A DNA stretch of 61,695 bases from Candidatus Solibacter usitatus (lineage in GTDB: Bacteria > Acidobacteriota > Terriglobia > Bryobacterales > Bryobacteraceae). The DNA is taken from contig JACPNO010000017.1 in NCBI GenBank assembly GCA_016185465.1, forward strand, positions 1 through 61,695, read 5' to 3'. The position numbers and the translations under genes are program-made. Under the pieces are notes generated by a model. That model was given only the letters and a program-made list of their open reading frames with translations. It was not told the origin of the DNA and made no database searches. Positions 18,228-26,161 of this stretch are shown here, piece by piece; positions within the stretch are counted from its first letter, which is position 1; each line of letters opens with the position of its first letter.

Positions 18228-19003
18228 TGCAGCACCTCCGTGGGATTTTTTTGCTCGGCAATGATCAACTGCGTGGTGAGTCCGCGCCGCGCCAGCGCCT
18301 GCGCCGCCACGATGCGCACGATTTCCGGATGATTGTTGTGCTCGCTCAAATGCCCCAGGATCACCGTTCCCGTCGAGGGATCGAGATCGTCCAGCAAATA
18401 ATCGCCCACCACGGCGTTCGAAAGATGGCCATTGCGGCTCATCACGCGCTGCTTGACGGCCCAGGGATAAGGCCCGACTTTCAGCATATCCAGATCGTGA
18501 TTGGATTCGAGCAGCAGCGCATGCACGCCGCGCAGATGATACTTGATCGATTCCGGAATGTACCCCAGATCCGTCACCACGCCGATCTTGACGCCGTGCG
18601 CGCGCAGACAATAACCCACCGGATCGGCGGCGTCATGGGGAATCGTGAAGCTGTCAATCTCGATATCGCCGATCGTGAAACTGGCGCCCGCCTGAAACAG
18701 ATCGATGCGCGGAGGCGAATCTTTCCACGCATTTTCCCAATCGATGAGCGGCGCGGTGAGCCGGGTGAGATAGACCCGCACGCCTAAGCGCCGGGCCATG
18801 CGCACCAATCCGCTGATGTGGTCGCAGTGCTCGTGAGTGATGAGAATCGCGTCGATGGCTTCCGGCCGCTCGCCAATCAAAGCCAGGCGCCGCGCGAGGT
18901 CGCGAAGGCTCAAGCCGGCGTCGATCAGAAGCCGCGTGGTGTCAGTCGCCAGAAACGCAGCGTTGCCCGAGCTGCCGCTGGAAAGCACGCAGAACTTGAC
19001 GAT
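18221..19003 (-). CDS. Metallo-beta-lactamase fold hydrolase, YycJ/WalJ-like
   Basis: This is a 260-residue metal-dependent hydrolase. After a first strand KFCVLSSGSSGNA comes the THEHCDHISG metal motif. Further ligands appear in FTIPHDAADP, VTDLG and LLLESNHD, and GHLSEHNNH follows. YycJ-type proteins are exonuclease-like enzymes. The start is unclear: AAGGAG (19010-19015) lies 6 nt before ATC at 19001-19003, which fits the family N-terminus. The alternatives are TTG 19054 or an ATG at 19099 that would overlap the divergent gene. It is coupled to purB. Confidence 0.88.
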   Translation of the reverse strand: MVKFCVLSSGSSGNAAFLATDTTRLLIDAGLSLRDLARRLALIGERPEAIDAILITHEHCDHISGLVRMARRLGVRVYLTRLTAPLIDWENAWKDSPPRIDLFQAGASFTIGDIEIDSFTIPHDAADPVGYCLRAHGVKIGVVTDLGYIPESIKYHLRGVHALLLESNHDLDMLKVGPYPWAVKQRVMSRNGHLSNAVVGDYLLDDLDPSTGTVILGHLSEHNNHPEIVRIVAAQALARRGLTTQLIIAEQKNPTEVLQF

Positions 19004-19057
19004 TGCAATCTCCTTCGAAACTTCACTTGTAACAGGAAATGGGGGAAACGACAAGCC

Positions 19058-19065
19058 GTTATAAT
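19058..19065. promoter_or_regulatory. Bidirectional -10 element between the MBL and quinone oxidoreductase genes
   Basis: TATAAT at 19060-19065 on the plus strand ends 7 nt before the ATG at 19073. That places a transcription start at or next to the start codon, giving a leaderless mRNA. The same symmetric box reads TATAAC on the minus strand (19058-19063) and can serve the divergent metallo-hydrolase gene. No good -35 is visible on the plus strand. Confidence 0.55.
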
Positions 19066-19072
19066 CGTACGG

Positions 19073-20101
19073 ATGAAAGTCGCTCGCATTCACCAGCACG
19101 GCGGGCCGGACGCGCTGGTATACGAAGACGTTGCTGAGCCCGCAATCAAAGCCAACCAGATTCTATTGCGCGTGCGCGCCTGTGCGCTCAATCATCTGGA
19201 TCTTTTCGTGCGCGCCGGAATTCCCGGGCTGCAATTCGCCATGCCGCACGTGCTCGGTTCCGACATCGCCGGCGAAGTGGTAGCTGTCGGTGAATTGTGC
19301 GAGCGCGTGAAGGTGGGCTGGCGCGTGCTGCTTTCCCCGGGCGTAAGCTGCCGCCAGTGCCCGCAGTGCCTGGCCGGCCGCGACAATCTCTGCCGGCGCT
19401 ACACGATTTATGGCTACGGCGTGGACGGCGGCGACACCGAGCTGATGGCCGTCCACGAATATTCCGCCATCCAGATTCCCGACGACATGAGCTTCGAAGA
19501 GGCGGCCGCGGCGCCGCTGGTCTTCCTCACCGCCTGGCACATGCTGATGGACCGCGCCAAGCTTGCCCCCGGCGAAGATGTGCTGGTGCTGGCGGCTTCG
19601 AGCGGAGTCGGACAAGCCGCCGTGCAGATTGCCAAGCTGTTCCACTGCCGGGTGATCGCAACCGCCGGCGGCGACGCCAAGCTGGCCAAGGCCAAAGAGC
19701 TTGGAGCCGATTACGTGATCGATCACTATCGCGAGGACATCGCCGCCCAAGTCAAGAAATTCACCGGCAAACGCGGCGTGGACGTAGTGTTCGAGCATGT
19801 GGGCGCGGCGACCTGGCCGCATTCGCTCGCGTCACTGGCTCCGGCCGGGCGCCTGGTGACCTGCGGCAATACCACTGGCTGGGACGTCAAACTCGACCTG
19901 CGTTTTCTGTTCAGCAAAAACTGGACCCTGGCCGGCTCCTTCATGGGAACCATGGGCGAGCTGCATGATGTGCTGCGCTTCGTCTTCCGCAAGCAATTGC
20001 GGCCGGTGATCGATCGCGTGTATCCGCTGGCCGAAATTCGCGCCGCGCACGAGCGTTTAGAGAACAAAGAACAATTCGGCAAGATCGTGCTGCTGCCCTA
20101 A
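19073..20101 (+). CDS. Zinc-binding alcohol dehydrogenase / quinone oxidoreductase family protein
   Basis: This 342-residue medium-chain dehydrogenase has an N-terminal GroES-like domain, with GSDIAGEVVAVG and a cysteine cluster SCRQCPQCLAGRDNLC resembling a structural zinc site. A Rossmann domain follows, with LAASSGVGQAAVQIAK for NAD(P)H. MFS-like context is absent. It stands alone, divergent from the MBL gene. TATAAT lies 7 nt before the ATG. The substrate cannot be told from sequence. Confidence 0.9.
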   Translation: MKVARIHQHGGPDALVYEDVAEPAIKANQILLRVRACALNHLDLFVRAGIPGLQFAMPHVLGSDIAGEVVAVGELCERVKVGWRVLLSPGVSCRQCPQCLAGRDNLCRRYTIYGYGVDGGDTELMAVHEYSAIQIPDDMSFEEAAAAPLVFLTAWHMLMDRAKLAPGEDVLVLAASSGVGQAAVQIAKLFHCRVIATAGGDAKLAKAKELGADYVIDHYREDIAAQVKKFTGKRGVDVVFEHVGAATWPHSLASLAPAGRLVTCGNTTGWDVKLDLRFLFSKNWTLAGSFMGTMGELHDVLRFVFRKQLRPVIDRVYPLAEIRAAHERLENKEQFGKIVLLP

Positions 20102-20146
20102 GAATTAACCGAATTAACAGCGCAAATCGGCTACACTATTCCACGA

Positions 20147-20956
20147 GTGGACGAGTCGTTCACATTTTTCCAGTACATCGATCACCTGCGCAGGCGCGGG
20201 CGCTGGATCGGGTTGACATGCGCGATTGCCGCCGCGCTGGCGCTCATAGGGAGCCTGCTGCTGCCCAAGTATTACACCGCTTCCGTGCGGCTGATGATCG
20301 ATTCGCCCGCGGGCAATGACGTGCGCAGCGCGATGGCGATCACGCCGATTTACTTTGAGTCGCTGAAAAGCTACGAAGCATTTGCGTCGAGCGAAGAGCT
20401 GTTTCTCAAGGCGGTCGAGCACTTCCACCTCCGCGAAATGCTGCCCGGCAAATCGATCGAACAGTTGCACCGTTCCGTGCTGAGCGTGCGCCTGGTGCCC
20501 AATACGCGAATCCTGGAGATCACGTGCACTCTGCCCAACGCCGATACCGCACATTTCCTGGCTCTTAGCCTTGCCGGTCAAACCCTCGCGCTGAGCCGCG
20601 GCCCGAGCGAGAACACCGATCTCGAATTGGTTACCCAGGCGGAGAAGCGGCTGGAGCAAGCCCGGGCGCGGATGGAGCAACTGTACGCGCAAGGTGAAGC
20701 CAAAGGCGGCGCTGCCGAAGCACAGCAGACGTCGGCGCGAGAAAACTTCGAGGAAGCCGAGCGGCGCCTGGGCGAAGTGCGCGCCGCTGCCGGGTATCGC
20801 GGCGAGAGATTGTCCATCATTGACGCCGGCGTCGTGCCCGAGAAACCAACGTGGCCCAATCTGCCGTTAAACGTCGCGGTTGCGGTCTTCATCGGATTGC
20901 TGGCATCGGTGGTCTGGGTAACTTTGGAATTCAGCCGCAGCCTGCACCGTCCATGA
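20147..20956 (+). CDS. Wzz-type polysaccharide chain-length determinant
   Basis: The 269-residue inner-membrane protein has a transmembrane segment near 19-40, a periplasmic region with a coiled coil (about 160-215), and a second segment near 240-262 following a PEKPTWPNLPLN motif typical of Wzz/GumC proteins. It lacks the BY-kinase domain of longer relatives. The start is GTG 20147, and TACACT at 20132-20137 suggests a very short leader. It begins a coupled cluster with the polymerase and a glycosyltransferase. Confidence 0.88.
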   Translation: MDESFTFFQYIDHLRRRGRWIGLTCAIAAALALIGSLLLPKYYTASVRLMIDSPAGNDVRSAMAITPIYFESLKSYEAFASSEELFLKAVEHFHLREMLPGKSIEQLHRSVLSVRLVPNTRILEITCTLPNADTAHFLALSLAGQTLALSRGPSENTDLELVTQAEKRLEQARARMEQLYAQGEAKGGAAEAQQTSARENFEEAERRLGEVRAAAGYRGERLSIIDAGVVPEKPTWPNLPLNVAVAVFIGLLASVVWVTLEFSRSLHRP

Positions 20957-22362
20957 TTGCCGCGCGGACAGCTCGACTGCCGGGCCCGCTGGTAGCCGCG
21001 GCCGGGCTGGGAGCGTACGCCGCCGCCATCGCCATCATTCCATCGCGAACCATCGCCGCGCTCGCCGTGCTGCCGCTTCTACTGATTCCACTCGCGTGGT
21101 GGACGCTCACGCGGCCCGGGCGCTGGGTTGCGGCTTTTATTGCCGCGGCGCTGCTGCTTCCGCCGCTGCCCTACGCGTTCGGCAACTCCGGGCCGCATCC
21201 ATCATTGGTTTTCGCGGCATTGGGTTTGATGGCTGGGGCATTGCTCGCGGGCGCGTGGCGCATTCCGGCGGATTCCCTGCCCCGCGCGCTCATCGCGCTG
21301 TGGCTCGCGCTGCTCTGCAGCCTGGCATTCGGCGCCTTGTACTCCGGAGCGGAAATCGCCGCCGCGAGCCTGGCCCGGGTGATGCTGTTCGGTATCGGCG
21401 TGTATTTGTTTTTTTTCGTAGCCTACGCGCCGGCTGCGACGCTGAGCTTGCGTTTTCTGTTTTGGGTGGCGGCGTCCGCGGCGCTGATCGCTTGCGTCGA
21501 TTTCTACTACCAATTGCCCGCGCCCGCCGGATTCGGACCCCAGTTCGTCTGGCTCGCGAGCGGCATCTACCGGCGCGCGCAGGGAATGTTCTATGAAGCG
21601 AGCACGCTGGGAAATCTCTGCGCGTGTTTCCTGGTGATGATCGCCGTGGCACTCACGCGCCCGGCCGGGCAGGTACCGATTTCGCGGCGGGCATTGTTTA
21701 CGGGCGGGGTGATTTTTTCCGCGGCGCTGGTGTTCTCGTACTCCCGCGCCTCCGTGCTAAATGTGCTGGTAGCGCTCGGCGCGCTGCTCTATCTGCAGCG
21801 CGCGCGCGTGCGGCTGCGAAAGGCGGCGATGATACTCGGGCTCTCAGCCGCGGCCGGCGCAGCGGTGAGCTACCTGGCGTTTCCGGAATTTGCCGGTCTC
21901 TACTGGCAGCGCCTCAGCAACACCGGCCTCGGTTTCTTCCTGTACACGGCAGGCACGCTCTCGGGGCGCGTGGAAAGCTGGCGATTTCTGGCAAATTTTC
22001 TCAGCGAGAATCCGTGGCATTTGCTTTTCGGCGTCGGCTACAAAACGCTGCCCTATTCCACTTATCTCGGCCGCACGGTGATCGCCGACAACATGTACCT
22101 AAGCATGCTGGTCGAGACCGGCGTGCTGGGACTGGCCGCGCTACTTTGGTTCAACTTGGCGATATTGCGCGCGGGATTTAAGGCGGCGCGCGATGCCAAT
22201 CCACGCGCGGCGTTCTTCGGCACTTGGATTTCTTGCTTCTGGCTCGGTCAATGCGCGCAAATGCTGTCGGCGGACCTGCTCACTTACTGGCGCGTGATGC
22301 CCATCTATTTTCTGGTGCTGGCGTGGGCGGTGCGGGAATCGCGCCCGGCCTTGCAGCCGTGA
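20953..22362 (+). CDS. O-antigen ligase/polymerase family membrane protein
   Basis: This 469-residue protein has about a dozen transmembrane segments and a large loop in the second half, between SYLAFPEFAGLYWQR and LSENPWHLLFGVGYKTLP. That loop carries the ENPWxLxFGVG type motif of WaaL/Wzy proteins. These join or polymerise glycan repeats on the periplasmic side of the inner membrane. ATG 20953 overlaps the Wzz stop and its own stop overlaps the next GTG, so three genes are translationally coupled. Confidence 0.88.
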   Translation: MIAARTARLPGPLVAAAGLGAYAAAIAIIPSRTIAALAVLPLLLIPLAWWTLTRPGRWVAAFIAAALLLPPLPYAFGNSGPHPSLVFAALGLMAGALLAGAWRIPADSLPRALIALWLALLCSLAFGALYSGAEIAAASLARVMLFGIGVYLFFFVAYAPAATLSLRFLFWVAASAALIACVDFYYQLPAPAGFGPQFVWLASGIYRRAQGMFYEASTLGNLCACFLVMIAVALTRPAGQVPISRRALFTGGVIFSAALVFSYSRASVLNVLVALGALLYLQRARVRLRKAAMILGLSAAAGAAVSYLAFPEFAGLYWQRLSNTGLGFFLYTAGTLSGRVESWRFLANFLSENPWHLLFGVGYKTLPYSTYLGRTVIADNMYLSMLVETGVLGLAALLWFNLAILRAGFKAARDANPRAAFFGTWISCFWLGQCAQMLSADLLTYWRVMPIYFLVLAWAVRESRPALQP

Positions 22363-23477
22363 ACATTCTTTTTCTGGACCAGTTCAGCGACCTCGGCGGC
22401 GCCCAGCAGTGCCTGCTGGATTTGATTCCCGCCATTCACGCGCGTGGCTGGCGAGCGTTTTGCGGTGTGCCCGGCGATGGGCCGTTCCCTGTCAAGCTGC
22501 GCGAGCTGGGCGCGGAAGTTTCGCCGATCTCGTGCGGCCCTTACGCTTCGGGCCGTAAGTCGGTGGGCGACGCGTTGCGCTTTGCGCGCCAATTGCCCCG
22601 GCTTACTGGCGAGACTACGCGGCTGGCCCAGAATGCGCGCGCCGATCTGATTTACGTCAACGGCCCGCGCGTGCTGCCGGCGGCGTCGCGAGCCGCGCGC
22701 GGCCGCTGGCCACTGGTTTTCCACTGTCACAGCCGGCCCTCGGGCGAGTACGCAATTCAGCTAGTGGGGCGGGCGCTGCGCCGGGCGGATGCAGAAGTGA
22801 TTGCGTGCTCTCGGTTCGTGGCCGAACCTTTTGCGGGGAGCAAATTGCACGTGATCTACAACGGCGTGAGGGCCGGCGCACCGCACCGCCGCGAGCCGCC
22901 ACCATGGCGAATTGGCGTGATCGGCCGCATTGCGCCGGAGAACGGTCAGCGCGAGTTTTTGCAGGCAGCACGTCTGCTCTCGCAGCGCGTGCCCGGACTG
23001 CAATTTGTCGTTTGTGGCGCGCCGTTGTTTGCCAGCTCCGGGGCACGCAAGTATGCGGCCGGCCTGACGGCGTTAGCCAGCGGGCTGCCGGTCGAATTCC
23101 TGGGCTGGCGCGACGATGTGGGCGCGGTGCTCGCTCACCTGGACATCTTGGTAGCGCCGTCGGCCGGCAATCCAGGCGCGCCGCGCGTAATCCTGGAAGC
23201 GTTCGCGGCCGGCGTGCCGGTAGTCGCGTTCGCCGCCGGCGGGATTCCTGAGCTGGTGGCGGATGGCGAAACGGGGTTTCTGATTGAGGCCCAAAATCCG
23301 CAGGCGCTGTCGGCACGGCTGGAAGCATTACTACAGCACCCCGCGACGCTTAGCGAGGCCGCGCACCGCGCTCTCGCCGCCTGGAAGATGCGCTTCACCG
23401 TCGAGCGCTACCAGCAGGAAATCATCGCCACTCTTACGCGCGTTTCACCCACACGCGTCCCGCCACAGGGCGCGTAA
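22359..23477 (+). CDS. Glycosyltransferase family 4
   Basis: The 372-residue GT-B enzyme starts at GTG 22359, overlapping the ligase stop. The N-terminal half opens NILFLDQFSDLGGAQQ, and the C-terminal half contains IGRIAPENGQREFLQAA. The nucleotide-sugar site is GAPRVILEAFAAGVPVVAF with its Glu. It adds a sugar in the cytoplasm to the exopolysaccharide or lipid-linked precursor handled by its neighbours. The last 44 nt overlap the convergent DtxR gene. Confidence 0.93.
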   Translation: MNILFLDQFSDLGGAQQCLLDLIPAIHARGWRAFCGVPGDGPFPVKLRELGAEVSPISCGPYASGRKSVGDALRFARQLPRLTGETTRLAQNARADLIYVNGPRVLPAASRAARGRWPLVFHCHSRPSGEYAIQLVGRALRRADAEVIACSRFVAEPFAGSKLHVIYNGVRAGAPHRREPPPWRIGVIGRIAPENGQREFLQAARLLSQRVPGLQFVVCGAPLFASSGARKYAAGLTALASGLPVEFLGWRDDVGAVLAHLDILVAPSAGNPGAPRVILEAFAAGVPVVAFAAGGIPELVADGETGFLIEAQNPQALSARLEALLQHPATLSEAAHRALAAWKMRFTVERYQQEIIATLTRVSPTRVPPQGA

Positions 23478-24090
23478 CCTCGACCGGTTTTCCGTCGACG
23501 CGCAGCGCGAGCGAACGGCCGCGGCGATTGCCGAGAACCAGCAGCGTGGCGCCGGGGCGAATGGCCAGCCTCTCCAAATGTTCCAGCAGGCGGCGGTCGC
23601 GCTCGAACACGCTCACCACTGAGAGCCGCTCGCGGTCCGCGCTCTCATCCAGCGGCTTGAGACCGCGGCGGCGCCGGGCGGCGGGCGTATCCACGCCCAT
23701 GCGATTGCCATGCGGGCAGTTCTGGCCGTTGCCCAGCCGCTCGATCAGCTTGCGCTCGAAATCCGCCGAAACGGCGTGCTCCAGATGCTCGGCTTCGTCA
23801 TGCACTTTGTACCATTCCATGCCAAAGACTTCGGTGAGCATGCGTTCGATCAGGTGGTGGCGGGTGAGCAGGCGGTTGGCAATGGCGCGGCCGGTTTTCG
23901 TCAGTGTGATCTGGCCTTCGGGAGCCACACGAATCAGCGCATCGCGTTTGAGACGCTTAATGGCCATCGTAACCGCGGGCGCCGAGACGTCGAGCCAGCG
24001 CACCAGGGTCGCCGCGATCACTGTTTCGCCCTCCGATTCGGCTTCCGCGATGGCCTTCAGGTAATTTTCTTTGGAGATCGTAATCTTCAA
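23434..24090 (-). CDS. DtxR/MntR family metal-dependent regulator
   Basis: The 218-residue protein has an N-terminal winged helix (about 5-60). A dimerisation/metal-binding domain follows, with ERMLTEVFGMEWYKVHDEAEHLEHAVS holding the usual acidic and His ligands (quoted segment EWYKVHDEAEHLEHAVS). A NCPHGNRMG motif and a C-terminal SH3-like FeoA domain complete it. The start is TTG 24090 and TACAAT lies 9 nt before it, so the leader is very short. It is convergent with the glycosyltransferase upstream, overlapping 44 nt. Its target, iron or manganese uptake, is not in the window. Confidence 0.92.
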   Translation of the reverse strand: MKITISKENYLKAIAEAESEGETVIAATLVRWLDVSAPAVTMAIKRLKRDALIRVAPEGQITLTKTGRAIANRLLTRHHLIERMLTEVFGMEWYKVHDEAEHLEHAVSADFERKLIERLGNGQNCPHGNRMGVDTPAARRRRGLKPLDESADRERLSVVSVFERDRRLLEHLERLAIRPGATLLVLGNRRGRSLALRVDGKPVEVTRPVAGRVWVKRA

Positions 24091-24091
24091 T

Positions 24092-25186
24092 CTATTTTGA
24101 TTGTAACCCGCTCGGAATCAGGACCTGCCGCATTTGGCGCGCAAATTCTTCTGCGGAGAATCGCGCGACCGACGCCTGCAGTTGCTGCGGGACGATGCGA
24201 GGTTCCATGCGCTCGAGCGTGTGAATTGCGCCGCCTAGCTGCACTTCCTCCGGTTCAGAATAAAATACTCCGCCCACCGGATTCTCAACCGGAACGCTTT
24301 CCAGAACCCCGCCCCGGCCGAGGGCGACAACGGGCTTGCCGCTCGCGAGCGCCTCCACCGCCGTCATTCCGAAGTCTTCTTCGCCCGGCATGAGGAACGC
24401 CCGGCAGCGCGCGTACAGCTCGCGCAGATCCTGATCCGAAACCCGGCCGCAGAATTCGATGTTGGGCCGGGCCAGCGCGCGCAGACGGCTGAATTCAGGG
24501 CCCTCGCCTACAATGCTCAGGCGGCGTCCACTACCGGCGGCCCACCTCACCGCTGAATCGATGCGCTTGTAGGCTACCAGCTCGGAGACGATCAGGTAAT
24601 AGTCTTCGGCCGGCTTCCAGTAAAAATTTTCGACGTCCACCGGCGGATAAATCACCTGCGATTCACGGCGGTAGGTTTTCCAGATGCGCCGCTGCACGTT
24701 GCCGCTATTGGCGATGAAGTCGTCGACGCGGGCCGCCGTCGAGTAGTCCCAGACGCGCAAGTAGTTGGCCAGTGGCGCGATCAGGGCGCGCTTCCAGCCG
24801 CTGGCGGTCCATTCGTTCACATAGGCGGGGTAGAGCTCCCAAAGGTAGCGCATGGGTGTGTGGCAATAACAGACGTGGCGCGCGGCCGCGGGCGCGAGCA
24901 CACCCTTTGCGGGGCCGGATTCGCTCGAGACAATCAGATCGTAGCCGCGCAGGTCGAAGCGCTCGAGCGCCAGCGGGGCGAGCGGCAGCAGCGACCGGTA
25001 ATGGCGCTGCAAGGGATCGAGAAAAGACGCCGTCACGCGGCGCGAGCGGATCGTTTCACTCACCCGCGCCGGATCGTAGTACAAAGTGAAAATATCCGCC
25101 TCCGGCAGCACGCGGCACAACGCCTCCAGCACTTTCTCGCCGCCGCGCATATTCAGCAGCCAGTAATGGATAATAGCGGCGCGCAT
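24092..25186 (-). CDS. Glycosyltransferase family 4
   Basis: This 364-residue GT-B enzyme opens MRAAIIHYWLLNMRGGEKVLEAL, where the loop RGGEKV contacts the nucleotide sugar (short form RGGEKVLEAL). The C-terminal half has IVSELVAYKRIDSAV, VGEGPEF and EDFGMTAVEALASGKPVVA with the catalytic-site Glu. ATG 25186 fits the family; TTG 25216 would add ten residues. It lies beside the Wzz cluster but on the opposite strand, and its stop abuts the DtxR start. Confidence 0.92.
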   Translation of the reverse strand: MRAAIIHYWLLNMRGGEKVLEALCRVLPEADIFTLYYDPARVSETIRSRRVTASFLDPLQRHYRSLLPLAPLALERFDLRGYDLIVSSESGPAKGVLAPAAARHVCYCHTPMRYLWELYPAYVNEWTASGWKRALIAPLANYLRVWDYSTAARVDDFIANSGNVQRRIWKTYRRESQVIYPPVDVENFYWKPAEDYYLIVSELVAYKRIDSAVRWAAGSGRRLSIVGEGPEFSRLRALARPNIEFCGRVSDQDLRELYARCRAFLMPGEEDFGMTAVEALASGKPVVALGRGGVLESVPVENPVGGVFYSEPEEVQLGGAIHTLERMEPRIVPQQLQASVARFSAEEFARQMRQVLIPSGLQSK

Positions 25187-25348
25187 TTCATTAAACAGGT
25201 GTAAATCTTCCGTCAAAGTGTAGCATTTAGCAGTTGGATTGCAGCTTGGGCGGTTATCATGAAAGCTCCCATCCTCCCGCGGCGCGAATGGCAGCCGCCG
25301 GTTTCTTGTTCCGGCGGCTGCGGCTGGCGTACCATGAAAAGCAATCCA

Positions 25349-25759
25349 ATGAACTACTTCCTGGCCAAGACTGAACCTGGAACCTATTCGATTGCCGATC
25401 TGGAGCGCGAGCGGCGCACCGTGTGGGACGGCGTCAAGAATCCACAGGCGCTACGCGCGATCCGGGAAATGCGGCCGGCCGATCGTGTATTCATGTATCA
25501 CAGCGGCGGCGAATCGGCCGTGGTAGGCCTGGCCAAGGTTGCCTCCGAGCCGCGGCCCGATCCCAAGAATCCCAAGCTGACCATCATCGACCTGGAATTC
25601 CTCACGCGCCTCGAGACGCCGGTGACTCTGCATGAAATCAAGGAATCGGGATTGTTTAAGGACTGGGCGCTGGTGCGGCAGGGCCGGCTTTCCACGATGA
25701 GCGCGCCAGAGGCGTTCGTTGGCTGGATGCGGAAACGGTATCCGAAGGCGAAGATTTAG
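25349..25759 (+). CDS. EVE-domain protein
   Basis: The 136-residue protein is a complete EVE (PUA-like) domain. It begins NYFLAKTEPGTYSIADLE and contains WDGVKNPQALRAIREM and RVFMYHSGGESAVVG (each a segment of the fold). EVE domains bind modified nucleobases in DNA or RNA. ATG 25349 gives the family start, and ATGs at 25334 and 25259 are alternatives. The gene stands alone and is followed by a dispersed repeat. Confidence 0.92.
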   Translation: MNYFLAKTEPGTYSIADLERERRTVWDGVKNPQALRAIREMRPADRVFMYHSGGESAVVGLAKVASEPRPDPKNPKLTIIDLEFLTRLETPVTLHEIKESGLFKDWALVRQGRLSTMSAPEAFVGWMRKRYPKAKI

Positions 25760-25763
25760 AATC

Positions 25764-25792
25764 AGAAACCGCTTCCTCTGGTCGCGGCTCTG
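25764..25792. repeat. Dispersed intergenic repeat, copy 1
   Basis: The stretch at 25764-25792 matches the reverse complement of 47262-47290. A 26-nt core, running from GAAACCGCT to GGTCGCGGCTC, has only two mismatches. Both copies lie in intergenic gaps between convergent genes. It probably belongs to a chromosomal repeat family of the REP type. Confidence 0.6.
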
Positions 25793-25800
25793 TAAAGCAG

Positions 25801-26052
25801 TTAGGCGCCCGACAGCCATTTGCCGAGCCGCAGAAAACGGCCAGGAGCAGGAGACGGTTCGCTGGTGGCGATGGCTCGACCGACGCGCATCGTCCGCCAA
25901 TCGTAGGCGAACTCGCTTCCGCATTTCAGACACACCACATAGGCGCCGCCGCGGTTGCCGGTCGCGGCGCGAGAGCTGCGGCCTGGCGTCAACGGAAATG
26001 TAGTTTTCCGGTGCGCGCAGCCGAACAAAGTGTTCAGCAAAGAATCCAGCAT
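25801..26052 (-). CDS. Small zinc-ribbon protein
   Basis: This 83-residue protein has one CxxC pair (VVCLKCGSEFAYDW, central) plus an N-terminal GCAHRKTTFPLTP segment whose Cys and His could complete a zinc site. I know near-identical short proteins from acidobacterial genomes, function unknown. ATG 26052 was preferred over 26103 because MLDSLLNTLFGCAHR is the usual beginning of those proteins. Confidence 0.7.
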   Translation of the reverse strand: MLDSLLNTLFGCAHRKTTFPLTPGRSSRAATGNRGGAYVVCLKCGSEFAYDWRTMRVGRAIATSEPSPAPGRFLRLGKWLSGA

Positions 26053-26161
26053 AAAATCCGCCTTATTTAAGGTTATTCTTACGCGAAATTCCTTCGGGCG
26101 CAATCAGGGGATCTATTGATAACCTGCGCGCAAACCGTTCTTTTATTGCTAATCCAACGAT

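Noticed and set aside
18228-18611. Upstream extension of the purB frame to 564 residues
   Set aside because: It overlaps the MBL gene in another frame and is Ala/Arg/Ser-rich without adenylosuccinate lyase similarity.
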